Source: Rhizobium leguminosarum (lineage in GTDB: Bacteria; Pseudomonadota; Alphaproteobacteria; Rhizobiales; Rhizobiaceae). Taken from it: a DNA stretch of 64,000 bases. The stretch's first letter is position 1. Every line of letters begins with the position of its first letter. Location of the stretch: positions 2,506,501 to 2,570,500 of the forward strand of contig NZ_JAGIOR010000001.1 in assembly GCF_017876795.1 (NCBI RefSeq), given 5' to 3'. Positions 8,301 to 18,545 of this stretch are shown here, piece by piece. Under the pieces are notes generated by a model. The model ran no database searches, had not been told where the DNA came from, and saw nothing but the letters and a program-made list of their open reading frames with translations. The translations under genes and the position numbers were made by a program.

Positions 8301-9566
8301 ATGAGCGATCATCATGTCGTCGTTGTCGGCGGCGGTTTCGGCGGGCTGCAGCTCGTCAACGGGTTGAAGGGTGCTGGCGTGAAGGTCACGCTCGTCGACC
8401 GGCGCAACCATCATCTCTTCCAGCCGCTGCTCTATCAGGTGGCGACGACCATTCTCTCCACCTCGGAAATCGCCTGGCCGATCCGCCGCCTCTATGCCGA
8501 CCGGCCCGACGTGACGGTGCTGCTCGGCGAAGTCACCAGCGTCGACAGCGGCGCGAAGACGGTTTCGTTACGCAACGGCTTGACTCTCGGTTATGACACA
8601 CTGGTGCTGGCGACCGGGGCGACGCATGCCTATTTCGGCCGTGACGAATGGGAGCCGGTGGCGCCCGGCCTGAAGACGCTGGAAGACGCCACGACGATCC
8701 GAAGGCGCGTGCTGCTCGCCTTCGAAAAGGCGGAGATGGAGGCCGATCCCGCCGTGCGCGATGCGCTGCTGACCTTCACCATCGTCGGCGCCGGGCCGAC
8801 CGGCGTCGAGCTGGCCGGTATCATCGCCGAACTCGCGCATTTCACCTTGCCCAAGGAATTCCGCAACATCGACACGCGCAAGACCCGCGTCGTGCTGGTT
8901 GAGGCCGGCCCGCGCGTGCTGCCGACCTTTGCCGAGGAGCTTTCGGCTTATGCGCAAAAGGCGCTGGAGAAGCTAGGGGTTGAGATCCATCTCGGCAGGC
9001 CGGTGACCGAGTGCAGCGCCGACGGCGTCAGGATCGGCGAGACTTTCGTCGCCAGCCGGACGATCGTCTGGGCGGCCGGCGTCACGGCCTCGCCGGCGGC
9101 GGAATGGCTCGGCGTGCCGGCCGACCGGGCAGGACGCGTCGTCGTCGAAAAGGATCTGAGCGCGCCGGGCCTGCCCGAAGTCTTCGTCATCGGCGACACC
9201 GCGTCGGTTCTGCGGGAGGACGGCAAGCCGGTGCCGGGTATCGCGCCTGCCGCCAAGCAGCAGGGCGGCTATGTCGCCAAGGTCATCCGCGCCCGACTGT
9301 CCGGCAAGCCGGCGCCGGCCCCTTTCAAATATTGGCACCAGGGAAGCCTGGCGACGATCGGCCAGAGTGCCGCGATCATCGATTTCGGCCGGATCAAGCT
9401 CAAGGGCTGGATCGCCTGGTGGATCTGGGGCCTCGCCCATATCTACTTCCTGATAGGCACCCGCTCCCGCTTCTCCGTCGCCTGGAGCTGGCTGTGGATC
9501 TATCTCAGCGGCCAGCACAGCGCCCGGCTGATCACCCAGCGGGAGACGATGCGGGAGCAGGGGTAG
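8301..9566 (+). CDS. Type II NADH dehydrogenase (NDH-2-like FAD oxidoreductase)
   Basis: A 421-residue NAD(P)/FAD protein. The FAD motif GGGFGGLQLV lies at residues about 11-20, the NAD motif IVGAGPTGVELAG lies near 165, and the second FAD-binding block VFVIGDTA lies near 295. The C-terminal hydrophobic stretch (WIAWWIWGLAHIYFLIG) is the usual membrane anchor of NDH-2. It oxidises NADH and reduces quinone at the inner face of the membrane without pumping protons. The start at 8301 (MSDHHVVVVGGG) is placed by a GAAGGGG site and by homology; an upstream frame of 54 codons runs through the preceding repeat. Confidence 0.9.
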   Translation: MSDHHVVVVGGGFGGLQLVNGLKGAGVKVTLVDRRNHHLFQPLLYQVATTILSTSEIAWPIRRLYADRPDVTVLLGEVTSVDSGAKTVSLRNGLTLGYDTLVLATGATHAYFGRDEWEPVAPGLKTLEDATTIRRRVLLAFEKAEMEADPAVRDALLTFTIVGAGPTGVELAGIIAELAHFTLPKEFRNIDTRKTRVVLVEAGPRVLPTFAEELSAYAQKALEKLGVEIHLGRPVTECSADGVRIGETFVASRTIVWAAGVTASPAAEWLGVPADRAGRVVVEKDLSAPGLPEVFVIGDTASVLREDGKPVPGIAPAAKQQGGYVAKVIRARLSGKPAPAPFKYWHQGSLATIGQSAAIIDFGRIKLKGWIAWWIWGLAHIYFLIGTRSRFSVAWSWLWIYLSGQHSARLITQRETMREQG

Positions 9567-9848
9567 GCTCCTTATTTCGGGTCAAGCCGGCGGAGAGCAA
9601 GAGAGGGCATGCCGTGGTAGCCTCCTCACGGCAGGCCTGTGCAGGAGACCAGTCACGGCGCGGTTGCTGCCCATGAAGGTACTACGCCCACGCTTGACAC
9701 ATCTCCCCACACCGCCTTAGCATCCCGCTCGCGTCTCCCAACCACCACCTGGGGTTACGCATCCAGCCGCATCAACGGATAGAGGTTCCAATGCGCCGAC
9801 TCATTTCTCACGAAAATCACATCCGAATTTCTGAGAAGTTGGTGGTTC

Positions 9849-11804
9849 ATGCGCACTTTGAATCTGGGCATCCTCGCCCATGTGGATGCAGGCAAGACTA
9901 GCCTTACCGAAAGACTGCTTTTTAACGCCGGGGTCATCGACAAGCTCGGCAGCGTCGATACCGGCAATACGCAGACGGACAATCTCGAACTCGAGCGGCA
10001 ACGCGGCATCACGATCAGGGCCGCGGTGGTGTCGTTTGCGATCGGCGACAGGACCGTCAATCTGATCGATACACCCGGCCACCCCGACTTCATCGCCGAG
10101 GTCGAGCGGGTGCTGGGATTGCTCGACGCTGCGGTCGTCGTCGTTTCGGCGGTCGAAGGCGTGCAGGCGCAGACGCGCGTGCTGGTGCGGGCGCTGCGGC
10201 GGCTCGGCGTTCCCTTCGTCTTCTTCGTCAACAAGGTCGATCGTCCCGGCGCGCGATATCACGAGGTGGTGGAAGCTCTTGCTGTGCAGCTGGCGGTCCG
10301 CCCCGTTGCCATGTCCTCGGTCGTCGATGCCGGAGCCAAGCTTGCCTGGGTGAAGGCGCTCGCTCCGGGAGACGAGCCGCTCTTTTCGGCGCTCTGCGAG
10401 ACGCTCGGGGAAAATGATGAGGCGCTGCTCGACGACTATGTACTCGCCCCCGATCGGCTGACGGGGGAAAGGCTCCGGCGCTGCCTGACCGATCAGGTGG
10501 CGAGCGGCCTGGTGCATCCCGTCTTCGCGGGGGCGGCGATGACCGGCGTCGGCATCCCCGCTCTGGCGTCGGCGATTGAGACGATCTTGCCCGAGCGGCG
10601 CCCCGATCCGGATGGTCCGGTCACCGGCAAGATCTTCAAGATCGAAAGCGGCTGGGGCGGGGAAAAGCTCTCCTACATCTACCTGACCTCGGGCACAGTG
10701 CGGCTCCGGCAATATCTGGATCTGCCCAAAGGCCCGGAACGGGTGACCGCGATCCATGTGTTCGAGGCCGGCCGGGTTCATGGCGCCGAGAGCCTTCGCG
10801 CCGGGCAGATCGCGCGCGTCAGCGGCCTTGCCGGCGCCCGCATCGGCGATGTGGTGGGCTGTGATTCCGCGGGCGTGCGGGCTCACTTCGCGCCGCCGAC
10901 GCTCGAAACCCGGGTTCTTGCCCAGCGGCCTTCCGACAAGGCGGCGCTCTGGCTGGCCCTGAACCAGATGGCCGAGCAGGATCCCTTGATCAATCTGCGC
11001 CGGAACGAGGAGGCGGACGAAGTCTTCGTGTCGCTCTACGGCGAGGTACAGAAGGAGGTGATCCAATCGACCCTGCTGACGGATTTCGGCCTCGAGGCAA
11101 GGTTCGAGGAAAGCACGGTCATTCTGGTCGAGAGACCCGTCGGGATCGGGGCCGGCCTGCAGATCCTCTTCAAGGAGCCCAATCCGTTTCTTGCGACCGT
11201 CGGTCTACGCGTCGAACCGCGTCCTCCCGGGGCGGGCAACAGCTTTGCCCTCGAAGTGGATGTCGGCCAGATGCCCGTCGCCTTTTACCGGGCGGTCGAG
11301 GAAACCGTGTTCGAAACGCTGAAGCAGGGCATTTTCGGCTGGCAGGTTATCGATTGCCACGTGGCGATGACGGCGGCCCGGCACAGTTCGCCCGCAAGCA
11401 CCGCCGCCGATTTCAGGCAGCTGACGCCGTGGGTGCTGGCAACGGCGCTCTCGGCTGCGCAGACCGTCCTCTGCGAGCCGATCGACCGCTTTCATCTCGA
11501 AGCGCCGATAGAGAGCTTGAGCGGCGCGCTCGCCCTGCTTGCGAAATCGGCGGCGGCGACGACGGATTCGGTGATCGCCGATGGCGTCGCCCGGCTCGAG
11601 GGCAGCATCGCGTCTCAGATGATCCAAAGCGTCCAGCAGCAATTGCCGAGGCTGACGAGCGGGGCGGGGATCATGGAAACCGCTTTCGATCACTACGCCC
11701 CGGTCGCCGGCCCGCCGCGCATCTGCCGGCGCTCGGGGCCTGATCCGTTCAAGCCGGTCGAATATCTGCTGCGGCTGCGGGGGAGTGCTGAGGGGGTGTC
11801 GTGA
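9849..11804 (+). CDS. Tet(M)/OtrA-like ribosomal protection GTPase
   Basis: A 651-residue EF-G paralogue. The G domain has AHVDAGKTSLTERLL (P loop), RGITIRAA (switch I), DTPGHPDF (G3) and NKVDRPGA (G4). Domains II-V follow, with an EF-G domain IV-like region around FALEVDVGQMPVAFYRAV. The length fits tetracycline ribosomal protection proteins (about 640) rather than EF-G (about 700). Such proteins dislodge tetracycline from the 30S subunit; whether this chromosomal copy confers resistance or has a housekeeping role is not shown. It stands alone, with a 282-base upstream gap in which I see no gene. Confidence 0.85.
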   Translation: MRTLNLGILAHVDAGKTSLTERLLFNAGVIDKLGSVDTGNTQTDNLELERQRGITIRAAVVSFAIGDRTVNLIDTPGHPDFIAEVERVLGLLDAAVVVVSAVEGVQAQTRVLVRALRRLGVPFVFFVNKVDRPGARYHEVVEALAVQLAVRPVAMSSVVDAGAKLAWVKALAPGDEPLFSALCETLGENDEALLDDYVLAPDRLTGERLRRCLTDQVASGLVHPVFAGAAMTGVGIPALASAIETILPERRPDPDGPVTGKIFKIESGWGGEKLSYIYLTSGTVRLRQYLDLPKGPERVTAIHVFEAGRVHGAESLRAGQIARVSGLAGARIGDVVGCDSAGVRAHFAPPTLETRVLAQRPSDKAALWLALNQMAEQDPLINLRRNEEADEVFVSLYGEVQKEVIQSTLLTDFGLEARFEESTVILVERPVGIGAGLQILFKEPNPFLATVGLRVEPRPPGAGNSFALEVDVGQMPVAFYRAVEETVFETLKQGIFGWQVIDCHVAMTAARHSSPASTAADFRQLTPWVLATALSAAQTVLCEPIDRFHLEAPIESLSGALALLAKSAAATTDSVIADGVARLEGSIASQMIQSVQQQLPRLTSGAGIMETAFDHYAPVAGPPRICRRSGPDPFKPVEYLLRLRGSAEGVS

Positions 11805-12028
11805 AAAATCTGCGACTACACAAAAGATCAGCCGCGGAAGCCGTGCTTCCGTAATCCTGTTTTGCCGCCAATGGAAGCGATGCCGAGTGGGGCGTTCCTG
11901 TTCTCGTATACTTGCAGTTGGGAACTGATCCGACCGAATATGGTGTCGATCTAGAGCAATCTCTTCGCTAAAGATCGCCGTGTCGGATAGTGATAAGTCT
12001 TATGCGGAAGAAAGTATGAGATCCTTTC

Positions 12029-13111
12029 ATGGAAAATGATGCGGCCGCCGAGGGAAGGAATCGTTTCTGGATGCTCGATTTATTGCGTGGGGCATCTGCA
12101 ATACTCGTATTGGTCTACCATTCCAGCCATTCATTCCCCATCGCTTATGCCGCTGTCGATCTCTTCTTCATGTTGAGCGGCTTCGTTTTGGCGGAAAGGT
12201 ATGGCGAGACCTTGTTGCAGACGGGTGGCCGCCGAGACTTCATCAGTCACCGTATCGCGCGATTGTATCCCGTCTACCTCGCCTGCACATTGTTGGGCGC
12301 TATCTCGGTTTTCCCGTTGATTGGTCGTCTTGAAAACTGGAGCTTCAGCGCTTTTGCCGTTTCCTCCGTTACCAGCCTGCTCATGCTGCCGGCGCCGTCG
12401 CACACTGCCCTTGGTATTCTGCCCTTGAATGGACCGGCATGGTCGTTGTTTTTTGAAGCCGTGGCCAACGTGGTCTTTCTCGTTACTGCGGCGCGTCTTC
12501 GAGTGGCTGTTTTCATCGTCGCGCTGTCAGCGCCGGCGTTCGTCGTTGCGATGTGGTACTTTCGGTACCCGCCAGGCTCCGTCTGGAGCGATATTCTTGG
12601 AGGCTTTCCACGGGTGCTGGCATCTTTCTACGGAGGAGTGCTTCTCAGTCATCTTTGGCGACGAGGTTTCCGCATCAGGCTTGCCGCCTGGGCCGGCGTG
12701 ATTCTGGTGGCCGCTGTCACGGCGCTATATTCGGGGTTCATCCTCACCGAGAGGAAATACTATCTGCTCCTGACATTTGCCGCTCACCCGATGATCGTCT
12801 GGTTCGGCTTGGGGCTGGCAAGAAATGCGGGGCTGGAACGCTTCGCTACCTGGATGGGTGAAATTTCCTACCCGCTCTACCTCGTGCACGTACCGCTGCT
12901 GATATTGCTCGCAACGTTCGGAGTGGGTGATTGTTTTGCCCTGCGCAACTATCTCGGGCTCGGAAATAGCTCGTGGGGTGGCGAATGCAGTCGAGACGGA
13001 ATTTCCTTGGTCATATTCCTTTTGCCGCTGTCAGTATTGGCGGCGCACCTCATCGCCATTTCGATCCAATCCCCCGGCCGAAAGTTGTGGCTTCGCTGGA
13101 GACCGATCTAG
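12029..13111 (+). CDS. Acyltransferase 3 family membrane protein (OafA/NodX-like)
   Basis: A 360-residue protein with about 10 membrane segments. The N-terminal motif LDLLRGASAILVLVYHSSH carries the conserved Arg and His of acyltransferase-3 enzymes. DLFFMLSGFVLAERYGE and HRIARLYPVYLACTLLG follow in the expected order. These enzymes O-acylate surface polysaccharides or Nod factors; the acceptor is unknown here. The DNA looks less GC-rich than its neighbours, which may mean transfer. It stands alone on the + strand and ends close to a convergent alcohol dehydrogenase gene. Confidence 0.85.
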   Translation: MENDAAAEGRNRFWMLDLLRGASAILVLVYHSSHSFPIAYAAVDLFFMLSGFVLAERYGETLLQTGGRRDFISHRIARLYPVYLACTLLGAISVFPLIGRLENWSFSAFAVSSVTSLLMLPAPSHTALGILPLNGPAWSLFFEAVANVVFLVTAARLRVAVFIVALSAPAFVVAMWYFRYPPGSVWSDILGGFPRVLASFYGGVLLSHLWRRGFRIRLAAWAGVILVAAVTALYSGFILTERKYYLLLTFAAHPMIVWFGLGLARNAGLERFATWMGEISYPLYLVHVPLLILLATFGVGDCFALRNYLGLGNSSWGGECSRDGISLVIFLLPLSVLAAHLIAISIQSPGRKLWLRWRPI

Positions 13112-13155
13112 CCGCCCAGCCGGTGGGCGGCCCCCGAAGGAGCCGCCTGCATTTC

Positions 13156-14202
13156 TCAAGCCGCCAGCGAGGCGATGTCGATGACGAAGCGGTAGCGGAC
13201 GTCGCTTTTCAGGACGCGTTCATAGGCTTCGTTGACCTGCTCGATGTTGATCTTCTCGATTTCGGAGACGATGTTGTGCTTGCCGCAAAAGTCGAGCATT
13301 TCCTGCGTTTCCTTGATCGAGCCGATCATCGAGCCGGAGATGCTTTTGCGGCCCGGAATGATCGAGAAGGCATGCACCGGGATCGGGTTCTCGGGCGCAC
13401 CGACCACCACGAAGGAACCGTCCACCTTGAGCAGGCCGAGATAGGCGTTCCAGTCGATCTCGGCGCTGACGGTGCAGATGATCAGGTCGAACGTGCCGGC
13501 GAGCTTCGTGAAGGTTTCTGGGTCGTTGGTGGCGTAATATTCCTTGGCGCCGAGCTTCAGCCCGTCTTCCTTCTTGGAAAGGCTCTGGGAGAGCACGGTG
13601 ATGTCAGCTCCCATGGCCGAACCGAGCTTGACGCCCATGTGGCCGAGGCCGCCCATACCGACGATCGCGACCTTCTTGCCGGGGCCGGCATTCCAGTGGC
13701 GCAGCGGCGAGTAGAGCGTGATGCCGGCGCAGAGCAGCGGCGCGGAGGCATCGAGCGGAAGATTGTCAGGGATGGACATGACATAGCCTTCCCTGACGAC
13801 GATCGAGTCGGAATAACCGCCCTGGGTGCGTGTCTTGCCGTCGGCTTCGAAATCATTGTAGGTGCCGGAGAGCCCCGGCATATACTGTTCGCGGTCGAGG
13901 TCGCGCTCGGCGCATCCGATGCAGGAATCGACGAAGCAGCCGACGCCGACGCGGTCGCCGACCTTGAATTTGGTGACGGCGGAACCGACGGCCGAGACGA
14001 TGCCGGCGATCTCATGGCCCGGCACGATCGGATAGACGGCGTTCTTCCATTCGTTGCGGACGGTATGAATGTCGGAATGGCAGATGCCGGCAAACTTGAT
14101 GTCGATGACGACGTCATCAGGGTTCGGGTTGCGGCGCTCGAAGGTGAAAGGGGTGAGCGGCTTGGAAGCGTCGGTGGCGGCGTAGCCTCTTGCAATAGGC
14201 AT
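13156..14202 (-). CDS. Zinc-dependent NADP alcohol dehydrogenase (YahK/CAD type)
   Basis: A 348-residue medium-chain dehydrogenase. The catalytic zinc ligands are in GICHSDIH (Cys, residues about 40-47) and [12 protein letters not shown]. The structural-zinc segment [13 protein letters not shown] follows, and the Rossmann motif [18 protein letters not shown] lies near 175-195. It probably reduces aldehydes to alcohols with NADPH in the cytosol. The gene is divergent from an AraC-type activator 205 bases away, which likely controls it, as in many rhizobial aldehyde-responsive pairs. Confidence 0.92.
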   Translation of the reverse strand: MPIARGYAATDASKPLTPFTFERRNPNPDDVVIDIKFAGICHSDIHTVRNEWKNAVYPIVPGHEIAGIVSAVGSAVTKFKVGDRVGVGCFVDSCIGCAERDLDREQYMPGLSGTYNDFEADGKTRTQGGYSDSIVVREGYVMSIPDNLPLDASAPLLCAGITLYSPLRHWNAGPGKKVAIVGMGGLGHMGVKLGSAMGADITVLSQSLSKKEDGLKLGAKEYYATNDPETFTKLAGTFDLIICTVSAEIDWNAYLGLLKVDGSFVVVGAPENPIPVHAFSIIPGRKSISGSMIGSIKETQEMLDFCGKHNIVSEIEKINIEQVNEAYERVLKSDVRYRFVIDIASLAA

Positions 14203-14407
14203 GGGAACCTTCCTTTTCGATTATGGAGTGGGGTTGAAAGGGATGGTGGACTATTGCCCGGAACCGCGTGAGGGGGTTAGAGCGATCCTCCGAGCTTTTT
14301 GCACGATCCTGCAAAAGTGAGGCGCCCGCCTGTTTGCGAAATGGCCAAGGCACTCTAGATAGAGACGGTATCGCCGGCGTCAGACAGTTGACAGAAAGAA
14401 TTGCCGC

Positions 14408-15316
14408 ATGACCTTGCCTTTCAGCCCCTATCAGGAAATCGTCGACATCGCGATGCGCTTCGCACCTGGCGAGGGCGAGTTCGTGACTGATATCGGCAAT
14501 CTCCACATCAGCCGCCGGTCCCAGCCCAGCAATCCGCTGCACAGCAGCTACCGGCCCTGCTTTGCCTTCGTGCTGCAGGGGGCAAAGAGCCTGCGCCTCG
14601 GCACTGAAATGATCAGCTACGGGACCGGGGACTATCTTTTGACCTCGCTCGACCTGCCGGTCGCCTGGCGCGTCACGGAGGCGAGCCCGGAGGTTCCGCA
14701 TCTCTGCCTGGCGCTGGCAATCGATTCCGAAAAGCTGCTGGAGTTACTCAGCCGCATCGATGTTCCGCGCCCGGCCGCGCATACCGATGGGCAGCGCGGG
14801 ATGGCGGTGAACGTCGCGCCGCCGGAACTGCTCGACGCCGCCATCCGCCTGCTGCGCTTGCTCGATCGTCCAGGCGATATTCCGGCCATGGCGCCGCTGA
14901 TCGAGCAGGAAATCCTCTACCGGGTGCTGACCGGGCCTGATGGGGCGCGGCTGATCAACATCGCTACCGCAGACAGCCACAGCAACAGGATCGCGCGCGC
15001 CGTCGCGTGGCTGAAGGAAAATTTCGCGCGGCAGCTGCGCATCGAAGACCTTGCCGAGCGCGTCAGCATGAGCGTGTCGTCCTTCCATCACCACTTCAAG
15101 TCGGTGACGGCGATGACGCCGGTGCAGTATCAGAAGCAGCTTCGCCTGCATGAGGCCCGCCGCCTGATGCTCGTCGAGCGGATTGACGCCGGCACGGCCG
15201 GCCACCGCGTCGGTTATCAGAGCCCGTCGCAATTCAGCCGCGAATACAGCCGTCTCTACGGCGCATCACCCGCCCGCGACGTCGATGGCGCGCGCGAAAT
15301 CATGGCGGCGGAATAG
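14408..15316 (+). CDS. AraC-family transcriptional regulator
   Basis: A 302-residue protein with an N-terminal AraC-type cupin-like domain (FVLQGAKSLRLGTEMISYG, then GDYLLTSLDLPV) and two C-terminal helix-turn-helix motifs (LRIEDLAERVSMSVSSFHHHF and HRVGYQSPSQFSREYSRLYG). It is divergent from the YahK-like alcohol dehydrogenase gene and is the likely regulator of it. The inducer is unknown. Confidence 0.9.
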   Translation: MTLPFSPYQEIVDIAMRFAPGEGEFVTDIGNLHISRRSQPSNPLHSSYRPCFAFVLQGAKSLRLGTEMISYGTGDYLLTSLDLPVAWRVTEASPEVPHLCLALAIDSEKLLELLSRIDVPRPAAHTDGQRGMAVNVAPPELLDAAIRLLRLLDRPGDIPAMAPLIEQEILYRVLTGPDGARLINIATADSHSNRIARAVAWLKENFARQLRIEDLAERVSMSVSSFHHHFKSVTAMTPVQYQKQLRLHEARRLMLVERIDAGTAGHRVGYQSPSQFSREYSRLYGASPARDVDGAREIMAAE

Positions 15317-15415
15317 AGCGCAGCGCTTCCGACGAGACGCCGGCGCGGTTGCTATTGAAGGATGTTTGACGTTTGGCAGCTAGGCTGGCTGGAAACACCA
15401 AGCACCGATGGCGGC

Positions 15416-16471
15416 ATGACGCAAACACCATTTCTTTCCATCGTCGCGCCTTGTCATAACGAGGAAGAGGGCCTGCGCGAGTTCTGCCGTCGCGCCGTCG
15501 CCGCTGCTTGCAGCGTTGCCGGCGATGCCTTCGAGCTCATTCTCGTCGATGACGGCTCGTCCGACCGCACCTGGGAGATCATTTCGGATCTGGCGGCAAA
15601 AATGCCGCAGGTGCTCGGCGTTCGTCTGCTGCGCAATCACGGCCATCAGCTGGCGGCGACGGCAGGGCTTTCGGCGTCACGGGGCGAGCGCGTGCTGCTG
15701 ATCGATGCCGATCTTCAGGACCCGCCCGAGTTCCTCTTGATGATGATGCCGATCATGGAGCGCGGCGCCGACGTCGTCTACGGTCAGCGCACGCGACGCG
15801 AGGGCGAAACCTGGTTCAAACTCGCGTCCGCTTCGCTTTTCTATCGCGCCCTCTCCAGGCTCGCTTCCGTGACCATCCCGCAAGATACCGGCGACTTTCG
15901 GCTGATGCGTCGGCGCGTCGTCGATATCTTGCTGGCGATGCCGGAGCGCGATCGCTTTATCCGCGGAATGGTCAGCTGGATCGGCGGCAGGCAGGTGGCT
16001 CTCCCCTACGAGAGGGATGCTCGTTTTGCCGGCACGACGAAATATCCGCTGCGTAAGATGATCAATTTTGCGCTCGATGCGATTACCAGCTTTTCAACGA
16101 CGCCGCTGCGAATACCCACATGGCTCGGCATGATCAGTGCCGGCGTCGCGATGGCGCTGCTGGTCTACACCTTCGTTCGCTGGCTGGAAGGCGAGACGGT
16201 CACCGGCTGGTCGTCGATCATGGCTGCGGTCAGCGCCTTCAGCGCCATCCAGCTGATCTGTATCGGCATCATTGGCGAGTATCTCGGGCGTCTCGTACAG
16301 GAGAGCAAGAAGCGGCCTATGTTCATGATCGAGACAATCCTGCGCGGCGCCGAACCGGCCGAACTGCCCACGACTTTTTCGGAGATGAACGCCGGCGACA
16401 AGCGCGCCGCGCTGGATGCAGCTCTTGCATCCGGTGAGCCGCGGTCACAGAAGAACAGTCGGATCGGTTGA
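15416..16471 (+). CDS. GT2 glycosyltransferase (GtrB/dolichyl-phosphate mannose synthase-like)
   Basis: A 351-residue membrane-anchored family 2 glycosyltransferase. The nucleotide-sugar site is seen in IVAPCHNEEEG, LVDDGSSDRTWE and the DxD-like LIDADLQDPPE (about residue 100). Two C-terminal membrane segments follow (residues about 235-300). Such enzymes charge undecaprenyl phosphate with a sugar for modification of surface polymers. ATG 15416 (MTQTPFLSIVAPC) is chosen over an upstream ATG that adds 18 atypical residues. The stop codon overlaps the start of the next gene (TGATG), so the two are translationally coupled. Confidence 0.9.
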   Translation: MTQTPFLSIVAPCHNEEEGLREFCRRAVAAACSVAGDAFELILVDDGSSDRTWEIISDLAAKMPQVLGVRLLRNHGHQLAATAGLSASRGERVLLIDADLQDPPEFLLMMMPIMERGADVVYGQRTRREGETWFKLASASLFYRALSRLASVTIPQDTGDFRLMRRRVVDILLAMPERDRFIRGMVSWIGGRQVALPYERDARFAGTTKYPLRKMINFALDAITSFSTTPLRIPTWLGMISAGVAMALLVYTFVRWLEGETVTGWSSIMAAVSAFSAIQLICIGIIGEYLGRLVQESKKRPMFMIETILRGAEPAELPTTFSEMNAGDKRAALDAALASGEPRSQKNSRIG

Positions 16472-18152
16472 TGGACCGGATTGCGAGGTCTCCCATGGCG
16501 GCAGCCGAGCCTGGGGAATGCGCCGCCCCGCAGGATTCCACCATTGCGATCGTCGCTTTCGTCGCACTTGCCGCGATCCTGGTCGTGCTTTTTCCCTTTC
16601 CGCCAGTACTCGACTACGCCAATCACTACGCCCGTATCTGGCTCCTTTCCGGCGGGATCAGCAAGCAGCCGTTTCCTGAAATCTACGCGGTCGATTGGAA
16701 CCGCACCTTCACCAATGTCGGCATCGATCTTCTCGCCACTTGGCTGGGGCCGGTTGTCGGCGCCGACAGGCTGGCGCGAGCCTTGCTTTTCCTAGCGATC
16801 GTGCTGCCGGCGCTTGGCGCGATCGCCTTGCATCGCGCCCTTTTCGGCGGCCGGCACTATTGGCAGATCGCAATAACGTCGCTGGGCTGGTGCTCGACAA
16901 TGATCGGCGGCTTCATCAACTTCCAGATTGGCCTTGGTATGGCTTTGTTCTTCGCTTACGTCGATTTACGGCTGCAGGGCCGAAATCCCGCCCTGCTGTT
17001 TGCCTGGCGGCTTGCCGCGGCATTGCTGCTGACGGCAATGCACATCTTCTCGCTTGGCTTCTACATGGCGATCGTCTGCGGCCTCGAGTTTTCCTGGCGC
17101 TTCGACATACTGCGATTGAAGGCGGGCCTCGTCAGGCTTGCCGGCCGGTTGGCGCTGGCGCTCGCGACCTGCATCCTACCGCCACTCGCGCTCTATCTCC
17201 ATACGGCAGCTTTGCCCAATGCCGGTGGTGATGGCCTTGGAATTGTCTGGAACGACGGTGTCGCCCTTATCGCCATCAATCTGCTTTCAGCCATCGTCAC
17301 CTACGTCCCGCTGGTGGATGTCATGCTGATTTTGCCGCTGATCCTCATCTGCGCGCGTGCCGCGCGGGCGGGCGACATCCGCATGCATGCAGGTCTTGCC
17401 GTCGCCGCCTGCGGCCTATTGCTTCTCTCCTGTGTATCGCCACGGCACATGCTCGGCACCGGATGGATCAGTTGGCGCTTTCCGATCATGACGGCGCTCG
17501 TCGCCATGGCGATGGTGTGCCCCTTTGCCAATCTCACGCGCCGGCAGGCTCTGTTGCTGGCGCTCGTGGTCAATCTTGCGTCTTCGGCCGTACGGCTTGG
17601 GTCGGTTGGAACTGGTGGTTGGCACAGAAGGACGTCACTGCTGTCGAGCGTGTGCTGAAAAATGTGCCGGCCGGTGCGGCTGTGCTGCCTCTGGGGCATG
17701 AACCCGCGACGGTGGTCGGTCTTGCCCACTCCAACCGGCATTTTGCCTGGGGGCTGGATACTTTCCGGCACCTGCCGACACTCGCCGTACCCTTCTCCCA
17801 TGCTTTTGTGCCGACGGTCTTCACGGCAAAGGGCAAGCAGCCCTTATCCGTTCTGCCGCCATGGTCTGAGATCGCGGTCCCTGAAGGCAATCTGCTGTCG
17901 ATCGGCGTACTTTCATGTCCCGCAATGATGCGGGAGTATGGAGACTTTACGCCCTATCTTTCGGACTGGCGCAGACGTTTCGATTTTATTCTTGTCGCCA
18001 ATGCCGATATCCCCGACCGCTATGTCGGCGCCTCCATGCCGGCGGGCCTGAGGCTGGTCGAGGATGCCGGTTTTGCGCAGCTTTATGCGATCGACAAGGC
18101 GATGCCGGCAGAACCTGTCTCGATTCCCGCCAGCTGCACGACGGCGTCTTAA
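16471..18152 (+). pseudogene. Multi-pass membrane protein coupled to the GT2 gene, frameshifted
   Basis: Two overlapping frames, 16471-17658 and about 17575-18152, together make one ~560-residue protein if one base is restored near 17578. The N-terminal part has roughly ten hydrophobic segments, starting with IAIVAFVALAAILVVLFPF. The C-terminal soluble part continues with RTAWVGWNWWLAQKDVTAVERV. Adding a single base in GCGTCTTC gives an uninterrupted reading (NLALFGRTAWVG). Layout and coupling to GtrB-like GT2 suggest a polysaccharide glycosyl-modifying membrane protein, but I know no named family. Real decay or a sequencing error are both possible. Confidence 0.7.
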
Positions 18153-18158
18153 CGCTGA

Positions 18159-18524
18159 TCAGCCGGGAAATTTCAGCGCCTTGTCGGCACGGCATTTGGC
18201 GAGCGCAAGCTGGCGGAACGAAAGGATTTTCGTGATGCGTTCCTTGCCATCCGTCTCGACGCTCATGCAGGCGCAGGCATAGCCGTAATTGCCGTTACTC
18301 CTCACATAATCATGCTCGGAGATATCGGGGATCAGCTCCATGCCTTCGGGTTCGCCGTTCTCGTCACCCTGGGTCATGATCGTCCAGGTGTTCTCGGCAT
18401 CCTCGAGCCACCAGTTGGCGGGGGTCGGGTTCTCGATCCAACCGCAACGGGTCTCGGCGGCCCGAGTATTGGTTGCGACCACAAGAGCTACGGTCATCAC
18501 CGCGGCGGCTATCCGGTATTTCAT
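18159..18524 (-). CDS. Secreted DUF4087-type protein
   Basis: A 121-residue protein with a cleavable signal peptide (MKYRIAAAVMTVALVVATNTRA) and the DUF4087 pattern ETRCGWIENPTPANWWLED with later NGNYGYACACMS, giving four cysteines likely to form disulfides in the periplasm. Function is unknown. It is 21 bases downstream of another secreted small protein on the same strand, with which it may be co-transcribed. Confidence 0.8.
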   Translation of the reverse strand: MKYRIAAAVMTVALVVATNTRAAETRCGWIENPTPANWWLEDAENTWTIMTQGDENGEPEGMELIPDISEHDYVRSNGNYGYACACMSVETDGKERITKILSFRQLALAKCRADKALKFPG

Positions 18525-18545
18525 GGCTTTCCTTGTTGCCTGATT

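Noticed and set aside
9801..11066. 421-codon frame opposite the Tet(M)-like gene
   Set aside because: GC-rich antisense shadow; the plus strand carries all GTPase motifs.
12973..14271. 432-codon + strand frame over the alcohol dehydrogenase
   Set aside because: Shadow of the minus-strand dehydrogenase, with low-complexity Asp/Gly/Val composition.
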